Assembly (NCBI GenBank): GCA_026826555.1
Contig: JAKSZT010054305.1
Location: 384,297-448,296 of the forward strand
DNA length: 64,000 nt
DNA from: Tolypeutes matacus
Lineage: Eukaryota > Chordata > Mammalia > Cingulata > Chlamyphoridae
Direction: 5' to 3'
Shown: in pieces, positions 48,401 to 58,206 of the stretch
Layout of the letters: each line of letters opens with the position of its first letter
Numbering within the stretch: the first letter of the stretch is position 1
Notes under the pieces: model-generated
The model's database searches: none
What the model was told of the DNA's origin: nothing
What the model saw: only the letters and a program-made list of their open reading frames with translations
Translations under genes and position numbers: made by a program

Positions 48401-50020
48401 AGGTCTGATTAATGCATCCTTAATACTTGATAAACATATATCCTTAGTAAAGCAAATAAATGTGATATTCTGCAGACTATCCAGGGCCTTTAGACTACAA
48501 TGGGTCAGAAAAAGGGCAGAACTAACTTAGCTCTGGAGCAATATATATATTGCCCATCCCTGGCAAATGCAAACTGCTTCAGATACTCCTTCCTAATGGG
48601 TATTGAAAGAATGTATACATTAACTACATCAAGGATCAGCAAACTTTTTCTGTAAAGGGCCAGATAATAAACACTTCAGGTTTTGCACACCATATAGTCT
48701 GTAGCACCTACTTACCTCTGCTATTGTAGTAAAAAAGCATCCACAGATAATATGTAAATTAATGAGCATGGCTGTGTGCAGGGCAGGATTTGACCTGTGG
48801 GCTGTAACATGCTGAGCCCTGGTTTGCCTAGTTAGCCACACACTTTATATCAGAGTCTGTGTTACTCTACCCAGTAGATAAACCACATCCGGCACAGCAC
48901 TATAACTGGGACTACTACTTACCTAAGTTTGACCACAGAGGTGAACTAAATTAGGATATGATAGAGACCAATATCCCTGCATCCTTTAAGACTTTGAGGG
49001 TCACACTAAATCTCTACCAAATTCTCCAGAATGCAATATTATTTTTTATTTACTACCTTGTCAGAGGTGAGGATAAAGTTTCAGGAGATTCTACTTGGCC
49101 TTTCTGCCAAGTGCCAAATGTGTCCATTCTGATTACACATTTGGATCCAGGAGGAATGACCATAATGTGGATTTTTGGACCCATTCTGAGACAGATTTGG
49201 GCCAGCACTCCATTAATTGCCTGACCTCTCATACTCCCCTATGTAACAGGGGTAGAGTGGAAGAGGGGCGGGGAGGAGCCATGATGTTTTGGGTCCTGGG
49301 GTGTCAGTGTCAACTCAGACCCTGTATTCAACAGTCATCAAAAGATCTGCTTATTCCTCTTTCCCCAGTGTATGATTAACTGGGGTAAATGGCTGCATGC
49401 TTCTTTGGGAAAGGACAGGGGAGTCAGTACACTATATACCTGCCAACTGTCTCTATCTTGCTCCTTAGGATGGACACCCACATTCTATCAGCCATCCCCC
49501 CTTTGTCCTTACTACCCATTATAGAAATTCACCCACCTCGTGCCTGAAAGTTAAGTGTTGCCATTTGGCCTCTGCTATGCCAGGATCCTATCATTCCTAA
49601 TGATACTAAGGAAACCAGTTCTTTAATGTCTCCTCCCATCAGCCTCAATCTAAAGAGGACAGCTACTTCTAAACTTCTCAAAGATGACAGTGACCCCTTC
49701 ATCAGTGCATTTTTTATTGTCTTGGAAAAAAGTTTTCTCCAGGCCTTCCTGAGGAACACATTCAGCTGGTGGGTTTTCCAGGTTTATAAAAATAGATTCA
49801 TTCCCACATGCCCACTCTCTGAGCCTTTTGATCCTTTCCCCTATGGCCTGCCACCTCTGTTTCATTTAATGTAGGCCATCATTTTCCCCAAGCTCCCAAA
49901 AGCCATCTCAACAGCATATCAGAGCCATCTCCTGGAGGCCTTGCCAGGATGTTAAATCCTGAGTCACAGGAAAATGCCCTGTTATCACAAATTCTGTATG
50001 AATTCTATCCTAAACTCATG
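45456..50020 (-). mobile_element. Degraded class III endogenous retrovirus (ERV-L type), antisense
   Basis: Reading the minus strand, weak pol-like pieces appear in the proper order: reverse transcriptase-like text (about 48490-48625 and 48070-48150), the zinc-binding/early integrase part (46897-47088) and a dUTPase-like piece at the 3' side (46338-46529). A dUTPase after integrase is the arrangement of ERV-L. All frames carry stops and shifts, and a hAT element is inserted at 48630-48821, so nothing is functional. LTRs were not identified with confidence; 45456-45990 could hold a decayed one. The outer limits are approximate. Confidence 0.65.
48630..48821. mobile_element. hAT-type element inside the ERV remnant
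   Basis: ggatcagcaaactttttctg, taaagggccagataataaac: same family as 3839-4063. The right end is decayed, and no 8-bp duplication is seen. Confidence 0.75.
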
Positions 50021-50308
50021 AAGTCATCCATATAACCACAATTTGTTTTCTAACATCCAGAATTTTGGAAAAGAAGGGACACCCCATTTAAAGTTTGAGA
50101 ACAGCATAAATATTTCACATACAGCTTGAACCTAAGCTTCACAATGGCTGTTTCTAAGCAGCAAAAAAAAAAAAAAAAAGACTAGAAAAATGCTAGCCAT
50201 GTCCTTGTAGTGACACATTTTTGATGAAGAAAAATTCTCTAGAGGCACCCTTCACACATAAAAGAACTCCAGGCATAAGCTGTGGAGAGACTGAGGAGAG
50301 CCCAAGAG

Positions 50309-50851
50309 CAGTGCCACTCAAAGGTGGTTCACAGACTTGTACTGGGCTGTGAACAGTTTTGTACCAGCCACAATATGATGAGTAAGAAATTGAGTGTTGA
50401 GAAACTTTTTAGCATTCTGACATTGCTGTGATACCCAGGTACATGACCTTGCTGAACAAGGTCTGGCCAGTTTGGTGTTGTCAAAATTGTATGGTGGGGC
50501 AGAGTGTAAATTATAATGCAAACTATAGTCCACGGTTAGTAGCAATACTTCAACATGTGTTTATCAATTTTAACAAATGTACCACACTAATGAAAGATGA
50601 CGTTAATGTAGGAAAGTGTGTGAGGCGGAGGGGGTGGGGCATATGGAAATCCCTATATTTTTTATGTAACATTTATGTAATCTAAAGCTTCTTTAAAAAT
50701 TTAAAAATATTAATTTAAAAATTTTTTATGGTGGTTAGCATTATGTGAGCTGCACAATAGTCACAGGCAATAGAAACCCATGTTGGTACACGAAGGATTA
50801 GATACTTAAAAAACAAAAATGGTCTTTTACCCACATAGTTGAAAAGGACTG
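50309..50851. mobile_element. hAT-like element carrying an L1 3' end
   Basis: Left end cagtgccactcaaagg, right end the complement of gttgaaaaggactg. Flanks cccaagag and ccctggag agree at 6 of 8 positions, as an old 8-bp duplication would. An L1 3' UTR piece (about 50480-50720, gtcaattttaacaaatg type text) splits it. Confidence 0.5.
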
Positions 50852-51574
50852 CCCTGGAGTGCCAAGCTCCACCCCTCCACAAGTCCTAAAATAATTCAAA
50901 TAGTATTTTTGGAACAGAATGTCACTTGAGGTCAACTTACCCATGTTCAAGCAGAATCAAAATAAAAACAAGTGACTTGGGAACAAAGCTAAAATAGACT
51001 AGGGCATCTATTCAGATTCCTGGAGTGAGCTCTGGCTCAACCAGCGGAAGTAAGAATTTGTAAAAGAAAACTGGCAGGACAGTGGGAAAAAGTTTCAAGG
51101 GGCAGAGCCCTTTTGTTCTTCCTTCTCTCTATCTTAGTCCAGTGTTTAGCTAGAGCTATAAGGAAAGAATTTTAGCCATTCAGAACCTGTGGCCATCATC
51201 ACAAGTTTCATTTCTTGCAAAGTAGAGGATTCTCAGATTCAGTCCTGGGCTCTTCCATGCTCTGATAAGGTATAGCTGGACCTTTGCAAAGAGCCTGAGG
51301 CCTCAAGAACATTTCCTTCCTTGCCAATCCATAGAAGGTGTGGGATCTTCCAGGAATAAAAAGTCTTAAACCAGGGAAAAATGATACGTCAGGAGCTCAA
51401 AGTGACTCAGACAATGAATGTAATTTGCTCTGGCAGTAGTTATTTTTTGAGTGCTAAACCAGAAAAGCCAATCAGTCTGACCAGAGTATGATGTGTAAGA
51501 AATTGAGTGGTTACCAAGGTCCATAGATCCACTGGCTCTCGAGAAGGGCAAAATCAGCTCAAAAATAATTTAGA

Positions 51575-51790
51575 GGGGGTGGTTATAGCTTAAGTGGTTG
51601 AGCTCCTGCTTCCCAGGTAAGAGGTCCTGGGTTCAATCCCCAGTACCTCCTAAAAACAACAAACAAACAAATAAACAAAAAAAGCAATTCTCACTGGGGA
51701 GTGGATGTAGCTCAGTGGTTGAGCACCTGCTTCCCATGTATGAGGTCCTGGCTTCAATCCCCAGTACCTCCTAAGAATAATAAAAAAAAT
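51575..51790 (+). mobile_element. Dimeric tRNA-Ala SINE within one perfect TSD
   Basis: Target duplication aaaaataatttaga at 51561-51574 and 51791-51804. Units about 51575-51690 and 51695-51790. The second keeps clear tRNA-Ala features: gatgtagctcagtggttgag (A box) and cttcaatccccag (B box). Confidence 0.9.
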
Positions 51791-52109
51791 AAAAATAATT
51801 TAGAAAACATATTAACAATATATTACTAACATTAGTAATAATAATGTGAAATGTTAAAATACAATACCATTTGAAGGGCTTCCCAGAGAGAAATACTCAA
51901 GGGGAAATGAGAAAAGATGGCCATTGAGACTCCAATAGAATTGCAGACTCAACTGGGGAATGGGGGAGGGGAATTGAGGGGTGGTGGGATTGAGGGAGAT
52001 TTTCTACCATAAGCTACTGGGAGCCCTGAATTAGTCTGCTAACATTCCTCACTCTGCAGTTTACAGAAGCTGAGGAAGGTTAGAAAAAGACCTGAATGAA
52101 AAAACAGGC

Positions 52110-53195
52110 CACACTCCTCACTCAGAATATTTATTAAACAGTGCGCCATTGGGCCTGAAGGAAAAAGGTCCCAGATTGCACCCCTTCCTCTTTCCCAAGC
52201 TACCTCTCTGAATTAAGGGACAGGATTCTAAGGAAATCAGATGTCCCAAAAAAGCAAGAATGCATGTGGGGAAAGAAAGAGCATTCATTCCCCAGATATG
52301 ACAATGCAATTATATGTGTCTGCCAAGAAGAAAGGGGGCCAGGAAAAGTGATGGATGGACTAGACGAGGAGAAACAGGGTGGACCCTTCTTTGTCACAAC
52401 TTGGGCTTGGAGAAAGATTGGAGTACATGGTATTTAAACAAGAAAGAAGAGGAAAGGCAGAAGGCAAAGGAAAGTCAGGGGCTAGATTCACCTAGATCAC
52501 ATAGGCCTGTAGAAAGAACCTGAGCAGCAACTTGAGTTCTCAGGCTAGGACAGGGGATTGTGGGCTCATCACTTGGAGAGAGGAGAATCCCAAGGCTTCT
52601 CTTCCATCATTACTGTGATTAGATACAAAGGCCCTCACATCCTTTCCCCTCAGGGAAATTCAGAACAGTCTATCTGAAGGAAAAAGGGCAAGGTGACAGA
52701 AGTATAGCCCCAGCCCAGGCTAAGTTCCTCTCCATTTCCAAAGGCCCTACCCAAGAGAACTGCAGGAATAGTGTCCCAGGACTCTGTTTCTGCTCCCCAG
52801 GTCCATGAGAGGAACAGAAACAGGCACATACAGGACACAAAGACCCTGGGTTTAAAGGTGAATATCAGCATGGCCGTATACAGCATTATTTTTGGAGGTG
52901 GGGAGAAGATGCATGCCCTAAAAGGGATGCTTTCCTTCACCTGGCAGGTAGCTGGTCTTTCGTTAACAGCAGAAACCACAATTGAGTATGGCTCACAAAA
53001 ATGGCCTGCAGAATAGACCCTATTCCTAGAAAGAGAGAAAAAGCCTCAGCTGATATGGCACAGTCTCGGGTGGGATGGCAGAAGGCAGTGGGCAGACCGC
53101 TCCCGCAGACGACACTCCTGCCTCAGCTCCCAGTGGTTCTGCTGACTCCGGATGTTCCCCATGGCTGGGAATCAGGGAGGAAAACGTGTAGTGTT
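52110..53195 (-). other. PEX19: PEX19 3' UTR
   Basis: Continuous from the stop codon at 53196-53198 to the AATAAA at 52130-52135. No mobile element is seen in it. Short open frames on either strand show no coding features. Confidence 0.7.
52130..52135 (-). terminator. PEX19: PEX19 poly(A) signal
   Basis: TTTATT on + reads AATAAA on - (TTTAATAAATATTC context), about 1.06 kb past the stop codon. Confidence 0.75.
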
Positions 53196-53279
53196 TCACA
53201 TGATCAGACACTGTTCGCCACTGGCACCTGGTGGGCCCGAAAGATTGAGGGCATCCAGGTCAAAGTTCAGGCCAGGAGG
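53196..53279 (-). CDS. PEX19: PEX19 exon 8 (coding part)
   Basis: Residues 273-299, PPGLNFDLDALNLSGPPG then ASGEQCLIM and TGA. Cys296 is the farnesylated residue of the CaaX box. Acceptor TCTCCAG|CCT. Confidence 0.97.
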   Translation of the reverse strand, partial: PPGLNFDLDALNLSGPPGASGEQCLIM

Positions 53280-56200
53280 CTGGAGAAAAGATGAAGGGAC
53301 TCAAATAACTGCTCACATTTTAGGTCAGAGTTTCTGAAGGTCCATCCCCAGTAGCCACAGTTATCTTAGGTGGAACCACTAAAGGTTACAGAATTTTGGA
53401 AACCAGGGATCCTATTAAAATCTAGAAGACATACTCACCATTTCCCCAGCCAGCTCTTTTGGGGGATGGCCCAAGTCTTGCAACTGAAAAATAAAGAATA
53501 AGGAATAGGGAAAAAATCCAGAAAACATATATAGCAGCCCAGAAAAGGGATCTAAGCCATGATCTCTCTACTTTCTCCTGAGGCTATATGGCCTCTCTCA
53601 TGCTCCCTCTTCTACCCAGGTTTGACAGTGTGGAATCCTTCCCAGATACCTCCTCTATACAACACTCAAGTAGACAGCATCAGTTAGCAGATAGCAAGAG
53701 GAGGCCTTACCTGCTGCATAAGATCCAGCACCATCTCAAAACGAGCCTTTTGAGTGGCTTCATTGTCTGTGGGGGTTTCTGCCTCAAACTGCTCACATAT
53801 CTTGCCCATGACACTGTGTTGTTCCTGATATTTTTCAAACTGCTCTGGAGGTAGAGATTCCCGGTGACTCTGCAACCATTCTGGATACTGAGGATAGGGA
53901 AAGGATTAAGTGAAGAATGGATAGGGAAGGAAAATGAGAATAAACTTAAAATATGAAGGGAAGATGGATATAGAGGGAGAAAAGAGCTAAATAAGTGAAT
54001 TCAGCATGAGAAGTAGCTCTGAATCCAGCCAGATCACCTAACTGTACTAGCATTTATGATCTACACCAGAGGTTGCCAAACGTTTTCTATGAAGGATCAG
54101 AGAGTAAATATTGTAGGCTTTGCAGACCACGGATTGTCTCTATCACATATTCTTTTTTTTTTTAAATAACCCTTAAATATATAAGAACTATTCTTAGATT
54201 GAGAGTTAGTTTGCCAACCCTGTTGTAGATCATAAATGCTAGTACAGCTAGATGATCTGGTTGGATTCAGAGCTACTTCTCATGCTGAGCTCACTTATTT
54301 AGCTCTTTCCACTTCCTATATCTATCTTCTCTTCCCTTAAGAGTGAGATTTGGACCACCCAGACCCTGCTTTGCCTCCTGGTGTTCACTGCTCATTTCAT
54401 ACCTAACTACATGTTGCTCTGTGTCACTGGAAAACTTTTATGCCTATATTCTATTGTTCCAGTAAAACTATATGTTCTTTAATAGCAGGGAACATCATTT
54501 AAAGTACTCTTAAATTGCTCATAGCACAAAGCCAGTGCTGGGAACATATGCAGTAAATTCTCCATGAATCCTTGTTGGAGAAATAACTGAAGACATAAAT
54601 CCAAGAAGGGGTTGATCAGACAACAACCCAGAGTCTTGAAACAGTCCACAGAAAACTAGAGCTGAGGGTGATAGCCTCATTCTCTCCGAGACATAATCCT
54701 CACCAACCTTCCCCACCCCAAATAACAACAGAGGTACTTGTGCACTTCAGTTATTCTATCTCTACAGGCTCTGAGCAAAGTAAAGTAAACCATGCGGGTT
54801 GATATGATGGAAAGCGAGGAGGAAAAATAGAAATAGAGGCTCACAAACCTTTTCTGTGATCTCCTTCAGCGATGGGTACAACACATCCTTGGATAGTAGG
54901 TTCTGCATGATACTCTGCATGATGGGGAGAATGTTCCCTTCCCCATCCCCTTCATCCATGCCCAGTCCCTCCATGGCTTTGGTCAGCTCTTCCTCCGACA
55001 TGCCCGAGTTCTAGAAAGGGTAGGAGAAAGGTGAGTATACTGTCTTCTTAGGATATTTTACCATCCTTTCATTTGGGAAAATTGAAGCCCAGAGAACTAT
55101 TTAAACTTGCTTGCAGCAAAACAGCAAGTCAGGAACAGACTTGGGAAGATACCCAAGAGCTTGTGTCTTTTGAGATTCTGTTGTTGAAGGTGTCTGGGAG
55201 TGGGTCCCTTGTAGTTCACCACCCTACCCTTTTACCTGGAGATCAGTGGCATTTTTGGCTAGTCCACTTAGTGTTTCCTTTAGGCAAGAAGTGAATTCTT
55301 GTTGGGAGGTCATGTCACTGCCTGGGAGAGATCAAAAGGCCAGGGTCATTTGGTATTTTAACTGTCTGCTCGGTTAGACTGACCTGGTTACCAGCTTGGA
55401 TCTGGAGCATTTACTAGTGAACCACTCGTTCCAAATCTTTGAATATTCTATGGTTATCTTCAAAGTAATTTTCATAAATCTGAATGGAGTGTGTGTCTGT
55501 TTATTCTCTACGATGACACCCAGAATAACATTGCAACCATTAAAATGATCAGTTTTAATAATCTTTTCTATTACTTCCCAACCTATCCTATCCCTTTCAC
55601 TAAGCAGGGTTCCCACTCCTCATCCCATCTCCTCATTCTGACCCCATTGTAGTGACATCATGATTGCTATCAACCTTACTAAGAATTGTGGTGTTCTCAA
55701 GCAGCACTAACTTAAGTGGCTTGTTCAGATATTTCCAGCTGTCTGGGGGGGTCCCTCCTCACCCACTCTCCCAGCAGCTTCTGAGAGCTTCTGGAACTGT
55801 TCCACCAGGTGGGGCTCTTCCTCAGCCAACTCCTTCATTGCCTTTTCAAACTCTGCAGTGGCTTGGGAAGCCAGCTCACTGTCAAACAGTTCCTGGAAAA
55901 ACTTCTCTTGGGAGGCGAAGAGGGCATCCTGCAGGGGAGAGGTGGTCAAAATGCATCTCTTACTTGGCACCCCACTGCACCTGGCCTCTGGTAGAAGCTA
56001 CAGAGAGTGGATCTGGGAAATGCAATGCCTCCCTCCTACCCACCTCCACTGGAGGTTCTAATTACCTCTCCTGATGAGGACAGCAAGAAAGGCATCTGGC
56101 CACTGAGGGAAGAGTATGGGGTGGCACCCCAAACCAACCATTTAAATCTTTTCTTTTCTCAGAGAACTTTCTCGAGATTCCTCCACTAACCTCAAGTCCC

Positions 56201-57983
56201 TGTTTCACAAGGACTGAGATCTGCAAGAGCACTCAGCAATGTGAGGCCAAGGTACCCTGCCCCACTCCCCTCTGGCCCATAGGGGCCTGCCCCACCTCTA
56301 CTCAGAGCTGAAAGCCCATTACCTCCCTTCCCTTAAGTGGGTGGAATGTATACTTTGGCAGTGTCTCCTGGCGATCTCTTCTGAGGCCCTGAAGCATCAG
56401 GGGCCGTGGTGGTAGGAGGGGGTGCTGGGGAGGGTTTGGCCTTATCAAAATCATCAAGAGCACCTTCAGAGACAAGAGACATGGGATGTGTTAGAGATGG
56501 TTGAGGATGCAAGGCTGGATGCTTTTAGGGCAAAGCATTAGGAGAATGGTCTTTCAAATTGCCAACTTTCCTAAACTTTTCTCCTTTTTTGAGTCTTCCT
56601 CTACCACCCACCCCTCAGTAAACCTCCCACCCACCCCTCAGTAAGCCTCCCACTTCCCTCCCCACTACCAAATTTATTATGCTCAAAGGGGAAGCTATCT
56701 CTTATAGTGGAACAGACAAATCTGTCTCAGAGCTGGGAGGAGAGTGTTAAAAGAGCAGAAAAGTACGTCTCCATCTATACTGTGCCTTCCTCAATACACT
56801 CTAATATTGCTTCCCTAGAAATCTTATACAATTATCCAACAGGAGCAGGAAATACAGACATCCATAGCTCCCTTAACTCACTATGGAGACCTAAAAGGAG
56901 TTATCTTAGGCAAGAAAGCAGAAACCACAAGATATCCCACCCAGCCTCCCACTGGTCATGGTATAAATACAAACTGCAGGACTCCATACAGCATCCCATG
57001 GAAAGATATTAAATCTTCTCTTAGCCTCCACTTTAGCTCTCCTGCCCTCATCTCTGCAGATAACCGTGTGCCAAATCACACACAGTCAAATGACAATCCT
57101 CCACTGTTTCTGTTCATCTTTCTGCCTTCCGACACTGCTGTGACTGAGCAAGAGACACGAAATTCACCTCTGCCCTGGAAAGCTTGTGTTGTCACCACCA
57201 CTCTTGCTTGCCAAGTCTAGAGGGAGGGCACTGGCCCCACTCTGGGCAAAAAACCAACAGATAAAATACTACATGTCCCCAGCAGGGACAAGGAAGAAAA
57301 GAACATCCTTCGTCTATCATGGGGGCGAATTGGCTTCCCCTGAGGCCGTCTCATCCTCAGTTTCTTACGGAAAAGGGAAAGGAGTCCCCTTAAGCTACAG
57401 ACTTGATGAAAGAACTGGAAAGGGACCTGGTGAAAGAAGGGTGAAAGCATTGGGAGGAGGAACGAAGTGTCTATTGTGCGGATAGAACAGGGGCACTGAA
57501 GGATAGCTACAGGCTTTTGAAGAGTTAATGTGAACAATCCCTGAGTGCCGGCTTCGCTGCCCACCGAGGACAAAATGCTGCTGCTGGCAGAAAGGAAGTC
57601 AAACTTCAAGAACTTAGTCTAAAGCAGGAAAGTTTGGAAGAATATCGAGAAACATTGTCTCATGGGTTACCGTTTTCCCATCCGGCGAAGACAGCAACGG
57701 TCTGGGCCGATCAGGGATCCAAGGTGAACTCCCCAGCTCCCGCCGCCGAGGAGGCAGACGGTGATCCAGTGATTTCATTCAGGGTCGCGCTCCGCCCCTG
57801 TCCAACCTTTCGAGAGCCTCTCCCACTCTGCCCCAAATATCTTTGATTCACTTAACGCCTTGGATGGGTCCTCACACCCGCCCCCTTTGGCCTCTCAGTA
57901 TATTCGCTCTTACTTTCCAAAAGCTCTTCCAATTCCTGGTCCGCGTCGCCCCCGGCTTTACGGTCCTCTTCAGCGGCGGCCAT
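53196..57983 (-). CDS. PEX19: PEX19, peroxisomal membrane-protein chaperone, complete
   Basis: Eight exons on the minus strand: 57914-57983, 56354-56463, 55763-55928, 55236-55321, 54849-55010, 53711-53887, 53439-53483 and 53196-53279. All junctions are GT-AG and the sum is 299 codons plus stop, the same length as human. PEX19 binds new peroxisomal membrane proteins in the cytosol and delivers them to PEX3. Seen in order: acidic N-terminus (MAAAEED...ELEELLES), the PEX3-binding region; Pro/Thr-rich linker (about 33-60); helical Pex19 domain with FFQELFDSELASQATAEFEK and MSEEELTKAMEGLGMDEGDG; the C-terminal cargo-binding helices (MQSIMQNLLSKDVLYPSLKE); and the farnesylation box CLIM at the end. 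Start: ATG in TAATAAGATGGCC, with A at -3 and G at +4. Confidence 0.98.
53439..53483 (-). CDS. PEX19: PEX19 exon 7
   Basis: Residues 258-272, LQDLGHPPKELAGEM. Acceptor TTTCAG|TTG, donor ATG|GTGAGT; 45 bases. Confidence 0.96.
53711..53887 (-). CDS. PEX19: PEX19 exon 6
   Basis: Residues 199-257, YPEWLQSHRESLPPEQFEK through RFEMVLDLMQQ. Position 226 is Gly (VMGKIC), where I recall Cys in human. Acceptor CCTCAG|TAT, donor CAG|GTAAGG; 177 bases. Confidence 0.97.
53955..54334. repeat. Imperfect inverted repeat, arms about 127 bp, spacer about 127 bp
   Basis: The left arm (53955-54081) is the reverse complement of the right arm (54209-54334). By eye I count 7 mismatches and one 1-base gap in the inner 97 bases, about 92% identity, and 7 mismatches in the outer 33. 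For example agctaaataagtga on the left pairs with tcacttatttagct on the right. Each arm ends with 15 bases of the hAT terminus. Confidence 0.92.
54067..54222. mobile_element. hAT-type element remnant at the centre of the inverted repeat
   Basis: Left end cagaggttgccaaac, body agagtaaatattgtaggct, right end ttagtttgccaaccctg: the same family as 3839-4063. The flanks do not give a direct 8-bp duplication; instead they are inverted copies of each other. Confidence 0.8.
54849..55010 (-). CDS. PEX19: PEX19 exon 5
   Basis: Residues 145-198, NSGMSEEELTKAMEGLG through SLKEITEK. Acceptor TTTCTAG|AAC, donor AAG|GTTTGT (a weaker donor with GTTTGTGAG); 162 bases. Confidence 0.97.
55236..55321 (-). CDS. 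PEX19: PEX19 exon 4
   Basis: Residues 116-144, (G)SDMTSQQEFTSCLKETLS then GLAKNATDLQ. Acceptor CTCCCAG|GC, donor CAG|GTAAAA; 86 bases. Confidence 0.97.
55322..55762 (-). other. PEX19: PEX19 intron 3, nothing recognised
   Basis: 441 bases of apparently unique sequence. Confidence 0.6.
55763..55928 (-). CDS. PEX19: PEX19 exon 3
   Basis: Residues 61-115 plus one base, DALFASQEKFFQELFDSEL through QKLSEAAGRV. Acceptor CCTGCAG|GAT, donor GTGG|GTGAGG; 166 bases. Confidence 0.97.
55929..56353 (-). other. PEX19: PEX19 intron 2, nothing recognised
   Basis: 425 bases of apparently unique sequence. Confidence 0.6.
56354..56463 (-). CDS. PEX19: PEX19 exon 2
   Basis: Residues 24 (split) to 60, ALDDFDKAKPSPAPPP then TTTAPDASGPQKRSPGDTAK. 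Acceptor TCTGAAG|GT, donor AAA|GTATAC; 110 bases. Confidence 0.96.
56464..57913 (-). other. PEX19: PEX19 intron 1
   Basis: 1.45 kb. No mobile element was recognised. The part nearest exon 1 (57650-57913) is CpG-rich. Confidence 0.6.
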
Positions 57984-58110
57984 CTTATTACCTCCGACTC
58001 GCCGTAGAAGACGGGTCTTCTCAGCGCTGCCACGTGCCCCGCCCCTTCTACTTTGTTCAACCAATGGTATTGTTGGCGAGTACAGAGTCGCCATTTTTAA
58101 AGGGACAGGT
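57650..58110 (-). promoter_or_regulatory. PEX19: PEX19 CpG-rich promoter and 5' end
   Basis: Upstream of the ATG on the minus strand: an E-box CACGTG (58031-58036), a GC-box-like cccc gcccc (about 58037-58045), a CCAAT box on the + strand (58061-58065) and a YY1-type AAGATGGC that contains the start codon (about 57978-57985). No TATA box. The start site itself cannot be fixed from sequence. Confidence 0.65.
57914..57983 (-). CDS. PEX19: PEX19 exon 1 (coding part)
   Basis: Residues 1-23 plus one base, MAAAEEDRKAGGDADQEL then EELLE. Donor GAAA|GTAAGA; 70 bases. Residues 7-16 (DRKAGGDADQ) differ from the human sequence as I recall it, but the length is equal. Confidence 0.95.
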
Positions 58111-58126
58111 AGCTTGATTGATTTTT

Positions 58127-58206
58127 CATTCATTCACTCACTCGTTCGTTCGTTCGTTCGTTCGTTCGTTCATTCATTCATTCATTCATTCATTCATTCA
58201 TTCATT
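58127..58206. repeat. (TTCG)n-(TTCA)n compound microsatellite
   Basis: A few ATTC/ACTC units, seven TTCG units and then about ten TTCA units, beginning roughly 145 bases upstream of the PEX19 start codon. Confidence 0.95.

Larger units (their letters stand above)
42311..52109. other. Spacer between DCAF8 promoter and PEX19 3' end
   Basis: 9.8 kb with no gene recognised. Order: L2 sense, L2 antisense with a young SINE, L2 sense, antisense ERV-L remnant with a hAT, hAT with an L1 end inside, unique DNA (about 50860-51560), SINE dimer, unique DNA. Confidence 0.65.
53888..54848 (-). other. PEX19: PEX19 intron 5 with a long inverted repeat
   Basis: 961 bases. The centre holds a hAT remnant (54067-54222) and two inverted arms (53955-54081 and 54209-54334). 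The rest (54340-54848) has nothing recognised beyond possible old repeat text. Confidence 0.8.

Noticed and set aside
51695..51775. Possible tRNA-Ala gene
   Set aside because: A and B boxes are clear but the anticodon arm and 3' acceptor half are altered, an A-rich tail follows and a target duplication flanks it: it is a SINE head.
54059..54230. Ordinary hAT insertion with direct target duplication at the PEX19 intron
   Set aside because: The flanking 8-mers are not direct copies; they are reverse complements that continue for about 110 bases, so it is reported as an inverted repeat instead.
56707..57012. 101-codon + strand open frame opposite PEX19 intron 1
   Set aside because: No start context, splice signal or recognised domain; ordinary length for chance frames in this DNA.
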